From Streptomyces sp. TBY4 (lineage in GTDB: Bacteria; Actinomycetota; Actinomycetes; Streptomycetales; Streptomycetaceae), in assembly GCF_024213195.1 (NCBI RefSeq), contig NZ_JANAVF010000001.1:372001-436000 (forward strand): a stretch of 64,000 bases of DNA. The letters run 5' to 3'. Shown here piece by piece: positions 27,472 to 36,551 of this stretch. Made by a program: the position numbers and the translations under genes. Numbering within the stretch: the stretch's first letter is position 1; each line of letters starts with the position of its first letter. The notes under the pieces are model-generated. The model did not search any database. It was not told where the DNA came from and was given only the letters and a program-made list of their open reading frames with translations.

Positions 27472-27933
27472 GTGACTGAGCACGTGGGTACGGAATTCGA
27501 GCGCGGCAAGGACGGCCCGAAGGTGATCCTCGCCGGGGTGGACGGGTCGCAGTCCTCGCTCCGCGCGGCCTCCTACGCGGCGGGGCTGGCCCGGCGGCAG
27601 AACGCGCTGCTGGCGCTGGTGTACGTCCAGCCGGTGATGCCGGCCGGGGCCTCGCTGGGAGCTCCGGTGTCCGGGGCCACCGAGGAGATCGCGCAGGAGC
27701 TGGTGGCCGAGATCCGGGAGTCCGCGGAGCGGCTGAAGGGCGTCTACGACGTCCGCTGGCAGTTCCACACCTTCCGCGGGGACGCCTACGCCGGGCTGGT
27801 GAGCGCGGCGGAGGAACTGATGGCGGACGCGGTGGTGGTGGGCGCCTCGGAGCAGGCCGGACACCGGATCGTGGGCTCGGTGGCGGTCCGCCTGGTGAAG
27901 GCGGGACGCTGGCCCGTCACCGTGGTTCCGTAG
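27472..27933 (+). CDS. Universal stress protein (UspA family)
   Basis: The 153-residue single Usp domain begins KVILAGVDGSQSSLRAASYA. The C-terminal nucleotide loop is VVVGASEQAGHRIVGSVAVR, close to the G-2X-G-9X-G(S/T) ATP-binding pattern, and it ends with VTVVP. GTG 27472 directly follows GGAAGG; a second GTG at 27484 is possible. It is divergent from lysX. The family is usually induced by stress or hypoxia; the effector role is unknown. Confidence 0.9.
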   Translation: MTEHVGTEFERGKDGPKVILAGVDGSQSSLRAASYAAGLARRQNALLALVYVQPVMPAGASLGAPVSGATEEIAQELVAEIRESAERLKGVYDVRWQFHTFRGDAYAGLVSAAEELMADAVVVGASEQAGHRIVGSVAVRLVKAGRWPVTVVP

Positions 27934-28113
27934 CGGTCGTCGGCCGCCGCTGACCGCTGTCACCCTGCCCCGTGGCGGCGGTTTGCCCACGCAACCTGAT
28001 CACCGTAGACGGCGGGCTCGGCACTGACGTATCTTCGGGCGACTCGGGCCGCCCGCGGGCCTGCCCGATTCCATGTCACACGTCGCGCATTGTCCCGTGG
28101 GGGGTACTCCGTC

Positions 28114-28839
28114 ATGTCCTCGATCGCACCCGATCCGTCGCCGTCTGCGACGCCGGGCCCCTTTCCGCAGGGCGTCCACGTGCTGCGCTCCCCCGAGGGG
28201 CTGGCGACGGCCCTGACCGTGCTGCTGTCCGCGATCGGCGGGATCAGCCTCGTCCTGTCCGGGGCCGGCCTGTACCGGTCCGGCCTGCAGGACGACCTCG
28301 TGAGCGGGCCCTCGGCCGAAGCGAGCGAGAGCCTCAGCGGGCTCGACTCGCTCACCATCCCCCTCGATTTCCTCCACGACGTCCTCTACCTGGCCACTGC
28401 CGTGGTCTTCGTCGTCTGGTTCCACCGGGTCCGCTGCAACGGCCAGGTGTTCCGCCCCGACGGCTTCACCCAGTCCGCCGGCTGGGCCATCGGCGGGTGG
28501 TTCATCCCGTTCGCGAACCTCTTCTTCCCGTACCGGACGGCACGGCAGACCTGGGACGCCAGCACCCAGTACGCGCCCGACGGCACCCACCGGCAGGTGT
28601 CGGGCTCCCCGGTGGTCGCCTGGTGGCTGGCGTTCGTCGTCAGCGCGGTCCTCGACCGCGTGGCCTCCCGGCAGTACATTGCGGCCTTGTCGCACGAGGC
28701 ACTCAGCGACGCGGCCGCCTTCATGGCGGCCGCGGAGCTCTCCGTCGCCGCGGCCGCCCTGCTGGCCGTCCTCTTCGTGCGCAAGCTGACCGCGATGCAG
28801 CGCGTCAAGGCCGTGCAGGGTCCGAACGCCGCGGTCTGA
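28114..28839 (+). CDS. DUF4328-domain membrane protein
   Basis: The 241-residue protein has four to five hydrophobic helices (for example ALTVLLSAIGGISLVLSGAG and LYLATAVVFVVWFHRVRCNG). The DUF4328 hallmarks are GWAIGGWFIPFANLFFPYRT followed by QTWDAS. The family is common in Streptomyces, with no known function. ATG 28114 has GGGGGG 8 bases upstream. It converges on the CapA-like gene. Confidence 0.85.
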   Translation: MSSIAPDPSPSATPGPFPQGVHVLRSPEGLATALTVLLSAIGGISLVLSGAGLYRSGLQDDLVSGPSAEASESLSGLDSLTIPLDFLHDVLYLATAVVFVVWFHRVRCNGQVFRPDGFTQSAGWAIGGWFIPFANLFFPYRTARQTWDASTQYAPDGTHRQVSGSPVVAWWLAFVVSAVLDRVASRQYIAALSHEALSDAAAFMAAAELSVAAAALLAVLFVRKLTAMQRVKAVQGPNAAV

Positions 28840-28857
28840 GGTCCCCTACGCACCGGG

Positions 28858-30063
28858 CTACTGCGCCATCGTCAGCCCGTCCTTGGCCGCGCCGCGGCCG
28901 AGGACGGCCTCGGTGATCTCGTCGCGGGCCTCCTCGTAATCCTCGCGGCCGGGCGACTGGGCGAGGGCGGCGGGGAGGTTGACGACCCGGCCCGCCCGGA
29001 GGTCCATCATCTGCGGGACGAACTCGGCCTTGGTGACCTGCCAGCGCTGCCCGGGGGCGGTCGGCGGGGCGAAGGTGAACCGGCCGATGGAACCGTAGTT
29101 GCCGCGCATGTCCCGGGCGCCGGTGTAGTTGAACATCTCGCCCGCGACCTGGTCGCCCATGCCGTAGACGATCCAGGTCCCGTTGACCTTCTCGTAGGCC
29201 TGCGGGATGTGGGCGTGCGTGCCCAGGATCATGTCCACGTCGGGGCGGCCGCCGGTCTGCGAGGCGGTCAGCGCCTTGCCGAGCGCGAGCTGCTTCTCGT
29301 CCGGTTCGGTCTGCCATTCCGTGCCCCAGTGGAGGCTGACGAGGACCACGTCGGCGCCCGCCTTCCGGGCCGCCCGGGAGTCGGCGATGATCTTCTCCTG
29401 CTCCATCAGGTTGACCGCCCAGGGCTGGCCCTCGGGCATCGGGTAGCCGTTGGTGTCGTACGTGTACGCGAGGTGCGCGACCTTCGCGGAGCCCGCGGTG
29501 TACATCGTCACCGTGCCCGCCTCGGCCTCGGTGCGGGCCGAACCCGCGTGCTTGAGACCCACCTTGTCGAACCGGTCGAGGGTGCGCTTCAGACCGGCGC
29601 CGCCGCCGTCGAGGGTGTGGTTCGAGGCCGTGGAGCAGCCGTCGTACCCGGTGGCCTTGAGGCCGTCGGCGACCTCGGGCGGGGACTGGAAGGCGGGGTA
29701 GCCGGTGAACGGGCCGCCGTCCGGCCCGTAGATGGTCTCCATGTGGCAGAGGGCCAGGTCGGCGGCCGAAACGATCGGCTTGACCGCGGAGAACATCGGC
29801 CGGAAGTCGTAGCCGTCGCCGTCCGCGTCGGAGGCGGCCCGCCGGATGACCGACTCGTGGGGCAGCACGTCCCCGCTCGCGACCAGGGTGAACCCCTTCC
29901 CGGCGGGGGCCGTGGTCGATCCGGGGGCTCCCGGGGGCGCCGCGGAGGACGGGGTGCCGGCGAGCCGGGCGGGTGCGGGGTCCCCGCCGGCCGAACAGCC
30001 GGCCGTGGCCGACAGCACCACGGCGGTCAGGAGGGCGAGGGCGTGGCGGGTGCGCGCGGTCAT
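28858..30063 (-). CDS. CapA-family lipoprotein (poly-gamma-glutamate synthesis type metallophosphoesterase fold)
   Basis: The 401-residue protein has a lipoprotein signal ALLTAVVLSATAGC and a CapA domain from FTLVASGDVLPHESV. Motifs include ALCHMETIYGPDG, GYDGCSTASNHTLDGG, VVLVSLHWGTEW and VDMILGTHAHIPQAYEKVNG with metal-ligand type His and Asp. The family is linked to polyglutamate capsule assembly in Bacillus, but most actinobacterial members stand alone, as here, so the substrate is open. AAGGAGA precedes ATG 30063. GATTGA/TCAATC arms surround the likely promoter (about 30090-30121). Confidence 0.88.
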   Translation of the reverse strand: MTARTRHALALLTAVVLSATAGCSAGGDPAPARLAGTPSSAAPPGAPGSTTAPAGKGFTLVASGDVLPHESVIRRAASDADGDGYDFRPMFSAVKPIVSAADLALCHMETIYGPDGGPFTGYPAFQSPPEVADGLKATGYDGCSTASNHTLDGGGAGLKRTLDRFDKVGLKHAGSARTEAEAGTVTMYTAGSAKVAHLAYTYDTNGYPMPEGQPWAVNLMEQEKIIADSRAARKAGADVVLVSLHWGTEWQTEPDEKQLALGKALTASQTGGRPDVDMILGTHAHIPQAYEKVNGTWIVYGMGDQVAGEMFNYTGARDMRGNYGSIGRFTFAPPTAPGQRWQVTKAEFVPQMMDLRAGRVVNLPAALAQSPGREDYEEARDEITEAVLGRGAAKDGLTMAQ

Positions 30064-30356
30064 CTGTCCCGGCTCTCCTTGATGAGGTCGATTGATACGA
30101 CTATCTGATCTTCCGTCAATCCATAGAAAGAGAAGCCTGAAGTCAAGGAACGGCTCCGCCGCACGGCCTCGCGCTCACCCCAATGGCCGTTCGGCGCGCC
30201 GTTCGACCGTTCACCGCCCCGCGCGGCCGCCCACCGGATGACCCGGGTGCTTGGGCGCACCGCCCGGGCGGGACGGTTCCCGGGCGGCCCGGTGCAGGTC
30301 AGGGTGGATCCGTCGACCTCGACGGCCCCCGCACCGACCCCCGGAAGGAGCCTCCC
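30064..30356. other. Non-coding divergent gap between CapA-like and sigma factor genes
   Basis: The left 75 bases are AT-rich and hold the CapA-side promoter region. The frame that extends the sigma factor gene upstream to 30183 is low-complexity and unsupported. I see no RNA gene or operator beyond these. Confidence 0.4.
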
Positions 30357-30896
30357 GTGCCCCTTGCCCCCGCCCTCCCACGCACCGACCCCGAGGCACT
30401 GGCCGAACTCCAGCGCGAACACGGGCGGGCCCTGTTCGGCTTCCTGCTGGGCCTCACGGCCGGGGACGCCCAGCGCGCGGAGGACCTCGTACAGGAGACC
30501 CTCCTGCGGCTCTGGCAGCATCCCGAGGTCCTGGGCGGCGCCTACGAGTCCCTGCGGCCCTGGCTGTTCACCGTGGCCCGGCGGCTCGCCATCGACGCCC
30601 GGCGGGCACGCCTGTCCAGGCCCCTGGAGGTGGAGCCGGAGGGACTGGACCAGGCGCCCGCGCCGGGGGACGCGGTGGCGGGCTCGGTGACGGCGATAGA
30701 CGTGCGGCGGGCCGTGGGGTCACTGGGGCCGGAGCACCGGGACGTCCTGGTGCAGGTCTACTTCCAGGACCGCTCGGTGGCCGAGGCCGCGGCCGAGCTC
30801 GGCATCCCGGCGGGAACGGTCAAGTCCCGTACGTACTACGCTCTGCGCGCCCTGCGCAAGGGCCTCCAGGGCTACGGGTACGGACTCGGCGCCTGA
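30357..30896 (+). CDS. ECF-family RNA polymerase sigma factor
   Basis: The 179-residue sigma factor has region 2 at LAELQREHGRALFGFLLGLT to AEDLVQETLLRLWQHPEV and LRPWLFTVARRLAIDARRAR. Region 4 is SLGPEHRDVLVQVYFQDRSV then AAAELGIPAGTVKSRTYYAL. GTG 30357 was chosen because GGAAGGAG lies 7 bases upstream. No zinc-binding anti-sigma gene follows, although ECF factors of this SigK/SigL type are often paired with one. The partner, if any, is elsewhere or is the unrecognised gene at 31090. Confidence 0.92.
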   Translation: MPLAPALPRTDPEALAELQREHGRALFGFLLGLTAGDAQRAEDLVQETLLRLWQHPEVLGGAYESLRPWLFTVARRLAIDARRARLSRPLEVEPEGLDQAPAPGDAVAGSVTAIDVRRAVGSLGPEHRDVLVQVYFQDRSVAEAAAELGIPAGTVKSRTYYALRALRKGLQGYGYGLGA

Positions 30897-31089
30897 GGAA
30901 CGGCACCGTCCCGAGGTGTGGCGAATGCGTCAAAGAATGGCCTGAACGCCCTCGAAGCGGACACGAACCGCATCGAAACCGGCATCGGACCGTTCAAGTT
31001 GAGTAAACATCCCCCGCTCCGCGAGCCGCGCAGGGAAGGCTCGGCGCTGACGGCGGGAACACGCGACGCATGCGGGAGAAGGTGGAACG

Positions 31090-31605
31090 GTGCGGCCCGA
31101 GGGTACGAACGGCACCAGTGACGGTGGGCTGGCGGTGCCCATGGCATGGCTCTACGCGGAGTACATCGCCGACGAACTGCTGCGCACGGGCCGGCTGATC
31201 CCGGTCAGCACCCTGGAGTTCCGCGCCGGACGCGACACGCTCGCGCTGACCATCTACCTCTCGGACGCCGCCGGCGAACTCTCCGGGATCCGGGTCGTCT
31301 CGCAGCTCGACGAGTGGATGTCGCTGACGGCGTACGGGCACCCCTGGCGCGACTGGGTCCACACCCGGTTCCTCGCGCTGGGCGAGGAGGCCCGCGAGCG
31401 CGGCCGGGGCGAGGACCCCGACCTGGAGCTGGCCCGGGCGGCCTGGCGCTGGCTCGACCACACGGAGCTGTTCGCCACCAACCTCGACCCGGGACGCCAC
31501 GGCCACGCCGACACCCCGCCCGGCCTGGACGAGAACGCCCGCGTCTGGACACCCGCCTGGCAACTCGGGCTGCCCCTCGGGCACTTGGCGATGCACCTCT
31601 TCTGA
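31090..31605 (+). CDS. Hypothetical protein
   Basis: The 171-residue soluble acidic protein has no signal or membrane segment and no family I recognise. Visible features are MAWLYAEYIADELLRTGRLI, a helix-rich ELARAAWRWLDHTELF and a Pro-rich end. It lies 193 bases downstream of the ECF sigma gene in the same direction, so it could be regulated with it. It lacks the HCC zinc motif of typical anti-sigma factors. GTG start with GGAGAAGGTGGAA upstream. Confidence 0.7.
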   Translation: MRPEGTNGTSDGGLAVPMAWLYAEYIADELLRTGRLIPVSTLEFRAGRDTLALTIYLSDAAGELSGIRVVSQLDEWMSLTAYGHPWRDWVHTRFLALGEEARERGRGEDPDLELARAAWRWLDHTELFATNLDPGRHGHADTPPGLDENARVWTPAWQLGLPLGHLAMHLF

Positions 31606-31638
31606 GCCCGGGCGGCCCGAGCAACCCCGGCCCGGCCG

Positions 31639-32055
31639 CTATTCCGGCCGGCGGAGCCCCCGCGGCCCCGGCGGCTCCGTCGGGTCGGTGACCAGCCCGG
31701 TGAAGTCGGCCTCGTTGCGCTCGGCCCGGGCCACGTACGCGCGGGCCACGCACCACAGCACCGGGTACACCAGCACCCCGAGCACGATCCAGACGAGCGG
31801 ACCCGACGCGATCCGCGGGAGCAGGAACAGCAGCGGCAGCAGACCCACCAGGAGGACCAGCGCGGCCAGGGCCACGAGTCCGGCCCGGAGCTGGCTGCGC
31901 ATGAGGGCCCGTACGTAGGTGGCGCCCAGGGTGGTCTGCTCGGAGATCTCGGACCGGGCCGGCGTGTGCGCGGGAGGCCTCCTGCGGCTGCCGCGCGGGA
32001 CCCCGGTGACGACCTCCCGCCGGGGCGGCTGCTGCGGCTGCTGGTCCTCGGCCAT
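31639..32055 (-). CDS. Small two-helix membrane protein
   Basis: The 138-residue protein has a basic, Pro-rich cytoplasmic N-terminus (about 1-60), then AGLVALAALVLLVGLLPLLF and LVWIVLGVLVYPVLWCVARA as transmembrane helices and a short acidic tail. The helix pair followed by YVARAERNEADFTGLV resembles the small subunit-like proteins found beside sodium:solute symporters in actinobacteria. No symporter gene is adjacent, so that link is weak. ATG 32055; the Fpg-like gene ends 45 bases upstream in the same direction. Confidence 0.75.
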   Translation of the reverse strand: MAEDQQPQQPPRREVVTGVPRGSRRRPPAHTPARSEISEQTTLGATYVRALMRSQLRAGLVALAALVLLVGLLPLLFLLPRIASGPLVWIVLGVLVYPVLWCVARAYVARAERNEADFTGLVTDPTEPPGPRGLRRPE

Positions 32056-32100
32056 GGCCCGGAGTCTAACCGGGCCCTGCTTCACTGCTTCGCTGCTTCA

Positions 32101-32961
32101 CTACTTCAGCAGCTTCGACAGCCTGCGGTCGGCGAGCGGCTTCCCGCCGGTCTGGCAGGTGGCGCAGTACTGGAGCGAGGAGTCGGCGAAGGAGACCGAG
32201 CGGACGGTGTCCCCGCACACCGGGCAGGGCTCGCCCGCGCGGCCGTGGACCCGCATCCCGCTCTTCTTCTCGGCCTTGAGCCGTCCGGCGGCCACCCCGT
32301 GCGCCCGCTCGACGGCCGTGCGCAGGGTCTCCCCGACGGCCTCGTACAGCCGGTCGGCCTGCGCCCCGTCGAAGGAGGCGGCCAGCTTGAAGGGCGAGAC
32401 CCCGGCGGCGTGGAGGATCTCGTCGCTGTAGGCATTGCCGATCCCCGCGATGACGCTCTGGTCCCGCAGCACGCCCTTGATCTGCCGCCTTTCCCCGGCG
32501 AGCAGCGCGCGGAACTCCTCGCGGCCGAAGCCCTCTCCGAGCGGGTCCGGACCCAGCCGGGCGATGCCGGGGACCTCCTGCGGATCGCGGACCACGTACA
32601 CGGCGAGCCGCTTCTGGGTCCCGGCCTCGGTGAGGTCGAACCCGCCGCCGCCCTTCAGGACGAGGCGCAGCGCGAGCGGCCCCTTGCCGGGGCCCGGCGG
32701 CCGGGCGGGGAAGGCGTCGGTCCAGCGCAGCCAGCCGGCCCGGGCGAGGTGGGTGACGAGGTGCAGCTCGCCGATGCGCAGGGCGAGGAACTTGCCGTAC
32801 CGGGCCGTCGCACCGGCCCGCTGCCCTTCGAGCGCGGTCAGGGGCGGGTCGTAGGTCTTGAGCACGCTCACGGCGAGCGGGAGGACACGCTCGACCTCCC
32901 GCCCGGCGAGGTGCTCATCGAGGAACTCCCGCAGGGCCTCGACCTCGGGCAGCTCGGGCAT
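32101..32961 (-). CDS. Formamidopyrimidine-DNA glycosylase / endonuclease VIII family (Fpg/Nei)
   Basis: The 286-residue base-excision enzyme begins MPELPEVEALREFLDE, so after Met removal Pro is the catalytic Schiff-base residue and Glu the acid. A helix-two-turn-helix lies around IKGVLRDQSVIAGIGNAYSD. A zinc finger at the C-terminus has CPVCGDTV and YCATCQTGGK. It removes oxidised bases and cuts the abasic site. Divergences from standard MutM put it in the actinobacterial Fpg/Nei2 group, and exact base preference cannot be read from sequence. It lies between unrelated genes. Confidence 0.93.
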   Translation of the reverse strand: MPELPEVEALREFLDEHLAGREVERVLPLAVSVLKTYDPPLTALEGQRAGATARYGKFLALRIGELHLVTHLARAGWLRWTDAFPARPPGPGKGPLALRLVLKGGGGFDLTEAGTQKRLAVYVVRDPQEVPGIARLGPDPLGEGFGREEFRALLAGERRQIKGVLRDQSVIAGIGNAYSDEILHAAGVSPFKLAASFDGAQADRLYEAVGETLRTAVERAHGVAAGRLKAEKKSGMRVHGRAGEPCPVCGDTVRSVSFADSSLQYCATCQTGGKPLADRRLSKLLK

Positions 32962-33067
32962 CCCCCCAGCCTGCCGCCCCCTCGGGCGAAGCGCGAGCCG
33001 AGGTCGCAGAGGGCACTTCGGCCGGCGCCCCGACGGCCCCGCAACGGACTTTCGAGCCGGCCCGGGC

Positions 33068-35113
33068 TCACGGCATGGTGAACTCGCACCACACGCACTT
33101 GCCGCTCCCCCGGGACTCCACGCCCCAGACGTCGGCCAGCCGGTCCACCAGCATCAGACCTCGTCCCGAGACCCCGGAGTCGCCCGCCTCCCGTCGGCGC
33201 GGCAGGGCGCTGGAGCGGTCCTCGACCTCCACGCGGAGCCGGCGTTCGGGGCCGGCCAGGACCCGCAGCGTCACGATGGCGGGGCCGTCGGTGTGCATGA
33301 GGGCGTTGACGATGAGCTCGTCGGCGATCAGCTCGATCTCGTCCGCCCGGTCCCGCGCGCCCCACGCCCGGACCGCCGCGCCGATCATGTGGCGGGCCGA
33401 TACGAGGGCCTCCGGATCGCCGGGGGCCACGTGCTGCTGGAGCCGGCCGCCGGCCTGCTGGACCTCCTCGGCCTCGCGTCGGAGCAGCAGCAGCGCCATG
33501 TCGTCGTCGCCGCCCCGGTCGTCCACGACCTCGCACAGCCGGTCCGCGAGCTGGGACAGGTCGGCCGGCCCGGTGCGCACCAGGGAGGTGAGGAAGCGGA
33601 CGCCGTCGTCGAGGTCGGCGCCGGGCTCTTCCACCAGGCCGTCCGTGCACAGCAGAAGCGTTTCCCCGGGTCCCAGTTCGACCGTGGTCACCGGATACTC
33701 CAGCAGCCCGAACTCCGCGGACAGCCCCAGCGGCATCCCGCCCTCCAGGGCCAGGCGTTCGCATCCGCCGTCACGGGTCCGCAGCAGGGGATCGATGTGG
33801 CCGGCCCGGACCAGTTGCAGCACGCCGGTCGAGAGGTCGGCCTCGGCGTACGTGCAGGTGGCGAAGCGGTCGGTGTCCAGTTCGTGCAGGAAGACGGAGG
33901 CCCGGGCCATGACGGTGGCCGGCGAGTGCCCTTCGGCGGCGTAGGCCCGCAGCACGATCCGCAGCTGCCCCATGACCGCCGCCGCGTGGGTGTCGTGGCC
34001 CTGGACGTCCCCGATGACAGCGCCGACACGGCCGCCGGGCAGCGGGATGACGTCGTACCAGTCGCCGCCGATGTCTTGGCCCATCTTGGCCGAGCGGTAC
34101 CGCACGGCGATCTCGGCGCCCGGTACCGAGGGGATCCGGCGCGGCAGCATCGCCTGCTGGAGGCCTTCCGCCAGATCGTGCTCCTGCTCCAGCAGCATCG
34201 CCCGCTGGAGGCTCTGGGCGATGCTGCTGCCGAGCGCGACGAGCAGGTTCCGCTCCTCCTGGGTGAAGCCGTCCTTGTCCTGGTAGAGCAGGCCGATCGC
34301 GCCGATCGGGCGGGCCTGGGCGATCAGCGGCAGGTAGGCGGCCGCCGAGATGTGCATGGAGGAGATCTTCGCCCAGAGCCCGGGGTACCCGGCGGCGAAC
34401 TCGGCCGCGGAGTCGAGGAAGCGCGGCTGGAGCGAGCGGACCACCTCGCTCATGGGGTACTGCTCGTCGATGCGCGTGTAGCGGGTGCCGGGGACGAAGC
34501 TGCCGGCGGGGCCCTCGGCGACGAGGTGGATCCGGCCGGCTTCGACGAGTCCCATCACCATGCCCATGGATCCGAGCCGCTCCAGGCCGTGGGCGTCGCC
34601 GAGCGCGTCGATGACGTCCTGGACGGTACGGGCGTGCGCGAGCGCGGCGGTCGTGCTCTCGACCACGGACGTCTGGCGGCGCCGCTCCTCGTCCAGCCCG
34701 AGGCGTTCCGCCGAATGACTGAGCTCCTCGGTGGCGTCGCGGACGATGCCGATGATCCGGTACGGGCGGCCGTCCGGGCCGCGCATGACCCGGCCCTGGG
34801 TGTGGGTCCAGCGCAGCGAGCCGTCGTGGCAGCGGATGCGGAAGTAGGCGCCGTAGCTGTCGACCCCGCTCTTGAGGGCCGAGGAGACCAGTGCGTCGAG
34901 CCTGACGCCCTCGGCGGGCGGGACGCGCGGCGAGAGGGACTCGGGCCGGCCGTCGTACTCCTCGGCCGTGGTGTCGAAGACCTCCAGGGCGGCCGAGTCC
35001 ATGTGCATGAGACCGGTGACCAGGTCCCAGTCGAAACTGCCCATGCGGTTCAGCGAGAGCGACCGGTCCGGGTGTGCGGGCCAGTCCTCCGGCAGCGATA
35101 CGGCGGTCGGCAC
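33068..35113 (-). CDS. PAS-GAF-SpoIIE phosphatase with C-terminal HATPase (stress-signalling PP2C)
   Basis: The 681-residue cytoplasmic regulator has a PAS domain (about 15-130, RWTHTQGRVMRGPDGRPYRI), a GAF domain (150-300), a SpoIIE-type PP2C phosphatase (about 320-540; MGQDIGGDWYDVIPLPGGRV, GAVIGDVQGHDTHAA, LLLCTDGLVEEPG, GGDDDMALLLL) and an RsbW-like ATPase (560-680; IELIADELIVNALMHTDGPA, GRGLMLVDRLADVWG). It probably both phosphorylates and dephosphorylates anti-anti-sigma proteins in response to a PAS/GAF signal. GTG 35113 was chosen because it fits the gap after the upstream gene; the frame extends to 35236 without support. Confidence 0.9.
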   Translation of the reverse strand: MPTAVSLPEDWPAHPDRSLSLNRMGSFDWDLVTGLMHMDSAALEVFDTTAEEYDGRPESLSPRVPPAEGVRLDALVSSALKSGVDSYGAYFRIRCHDGSLRWTHTQGRVMRGPDGRPYRIIGIVRDATEELSHSAERLGLDEERRRQTSVVESTTAALAHARTVQDVIDALGDAHGLERLGSMGMVMGLVEAGRIHLVAEGPAGSFVPGTRYTRIDEQYPMSEVVRSLQPRFLDSAAEFAAGYPGLWAKISSMHISAAAYLPLIAQARPIGAIGLLYQDKDGFTQEERNLLVALGSSIAQSLQRAMLLEQEHDLAEGLQQAMLPRRIPSVPGAEIAVRYRSAKMGQDIGGDWYDVIPLPGGRVGAVIGDVQGHDTHAAAVMGQLRIVLRAYAAEGHSPATVMARASVFLHELDTDRFATCTYAEADLSTGVLQLVRAGHIDPLLRTRDGGCERLALEGGMPLGLSAEFGLLEYPVTTVELGPGETLLLCTDGLVEEPGADLDDGVRFLTSLVRTGPADLSQLADRLCEVVDDRGGDDDMALLLLRREAEEVQQAGGRLQQHVAPGDPEALVSARHMIGAAVRAWGARDRADEIELIADELIVNALMHTDGPAIVTLRVLAGPERRLRVEVEDRSSALPRRREAGDSGVSGRGLMLVDRLADVWGVESRGSGKCVWCEFTMP

Positions 35114-35138
35114 CGGTCCACCATGACACACGGGCCGG

Positions 35139-36437
35139 TCAGGCGCTCTCCAGGTACTGGCCGTCGTACGGGGCCGAGGGCTGCTGCTCGGGGACGGAGT
35201 AGGGGTCCTCGTACGGGTTGGCATGGGGATCCGCATACGGGTCGGCGTAGGGGTCCGCGTACGGATCGCTCGGCTGCGGCGACGCCCCGTCGGGGCCCAC
35301 CAGGATCCCGGGATCGCCCGGGGTCTGCCCCGGCAGGTCGGAGGGGATGTCGGTGGGCTGGTCGGTGGCGGGCGGCGGGGCCGTGGGCGGGCCCGAGGGA
35401 ATGCCGGACGAGGGCTGGTCGGGGGCGGTGGGGGTGTTCGGCGTGTCCGGGCTGGTCGGGGACGTCCGCGGCGTGCCCGGCGGGCAGTCGGTCGCCTCCG
35501 GGGCGGGGCTTCGGCCGGGGCCCGTCGGGCCGGTGGGGGGCGCGGTGCGGGCGAGGCTGTTGCTCTCCGGGGTCCGGCACGGCACGGCGGGCGGGGTGCC
35601 GGGCGGGGTCGCGGGTCCGGCGGGGATCCCGTCGGCCGGGTCGTACGGGGGCGGGGTCCGCGGGGCGCGGTCCTGGGCTCCGTCGTCGCCGACCGTGCGC
35701 TCGATCCAGGTGTTGTCGGCGACGTTGACGATGACCAGGTTGTTGATCACCTGCATGGTCGGCTCGATGACCACGACCTGGGCGGGCTGGTAGCCGCTCC
35801 AGGGCTCCCCCTTGAGCACCGGCGCACCGGGGGCGGCACGCGGCGCGAGCAGCGGGTTCCCGCAGGCGCAGCGGACGCGGGGCATCCCGTGACCGTCCAC
35901 GAGGACGGCGGTGCCGGCCTGAAGGACGGACTGGAAGGCGTTGGGGTTGCCGCCGGCGAAGCCGTGGTTGGTCACCCGGGTGTCGGCGCGCAGCACGACC
36001 GGGGTGAGGCCGCGCAGGAAGTCGGGGATCTGCTCCTGCTCCACCTGGGAGACCTCGGCGAAGGCGCGCGCCTTGGTGTCGTCCTGCGTCAGGGACTGGA
36101 CCTGTGCCTCGATGTCGCAGCTGCCGAGCCGCTGGGTTCCGCCGTACAGGCCGGGGGTGGCCGCGTTGACGGTACGGATGCCCTGGCCGGTCGCGTTGGG
36201 CAGCGGGGGCTGGACGGGGGCGGATTCGCCGGTGGCGGAGGAGGTCGTGAAGGGGTCCGGGCCGGCCGAGGCCACGGGCTGCAGGTGCACGTCCTGGCTC
36301 TCGGCGGCGGGGCCCTTGGTGCGTCCCTCGTCGGCGGAGGTCCCGCAGGCCGCGGCGAGGAGTCCGAGGACGGTGAAGAGGGCCGCACGGGCCGGTGCGT
36401 GACGACGCGGCGCCTGACGGGGTGTCGGTGCGTGCAC
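35139..36437 (-). CDS. DUF6777-domain lipoprotein with Pro-rich and DPYA-repeat tail
   Basis: The 432-residue protein has a lipoprotein signal (ALFTVLGLLAAACG). A DUF6777 domain fills about 60-235, with GLYGGTQRLGSCDIEAQ, LTQDDTKARAFAEV, IPDFLRGLTPVVLRADTRVT and VRCACGNPLLAPR. Four Cys could form disulfides. A long Pro/Thr/Ser-rich linker and a terminal DPYADPYADPYADPHAN repeat follow. Function unknown. It ends 25 bases before the SpoIIE phosphatase gene, so the two probably share a transcript. GTG start with GGGAG upstream. Its promoter region contains the large palindrome at 36520-36551. Confidence 0.85.
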   Translation of the reverse strand: MHAPTPRQAPRRHAPARAALFTVLGLLAAACGTSADEGRTKGPAAESQDVHLQPVASAGPDPFTTSSATGESAPVQPPLPNATGQGIRTVNAATPGLYGGTQRLGSCDIEAQVQSLTQDDTKARAFAEVSQVEQEQIPDFLRGLTPVVLRADTRVTNHGFAGGNPNAFQSVLQAGTAVLVDGHGMPRVRCACGNPLLAPRAAPGAPVLKGEPWSGYQPAQVVVIEPTMQVINNLVIVNVADNTWIERTVGDDGAQDRAPRTPPPYDPADGIPAGPATPPGTPPAVPCRTPESNSLARTAPPTGPTGPGRSPAPEATDCPPGTPRTSPTSPDTPNTPTAPDQPSSGIPSGPPTAPPPATDQPTDIPSDLPGQTPGDPGILVGPDGASPQPSDPYADPYADPYADPHANPYEDPYSVPEQQPSAPYDGQYLESA

Positions 36438-36519
36438 GTTTCATCTCCCTTTTCGCCCCGGTTGCTCCCTCTTGTCTGCCGTATGTACGGGGTGGCCGCA
36501 ACCGGAGATCACACAGCCG

Positions 36520-36551
36520 GACCCTGTCTTGAACATGTTCAAGACAGGGTC
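36520..36551. promoter_or_regulatory. Perfect 32-bp palindromic operator
   Basis: Positions 36520-36551 read the same on both strands over 32 bp without mismatch; the core is CTTGAACATGTTCAAG flanked by CCTGT/ACAGG. The -35 of the rightward promoter lies inside it. A terminator role is unlikely because the genes on both sides diverge. It shares TTGAAC-N2-GTTCAA with the second palindrome, so one dimeric repressor, probably TetR-type, should bind both. Confidence 0.75.

Noticed and set aside
30918..31121. 67-codon frame downstream of the ECF sigma gene as a small anti-sigma factor
   Set aside because: It has no zinc motif or helix pattern and overlaps the start of the better-supported gene at 31090.
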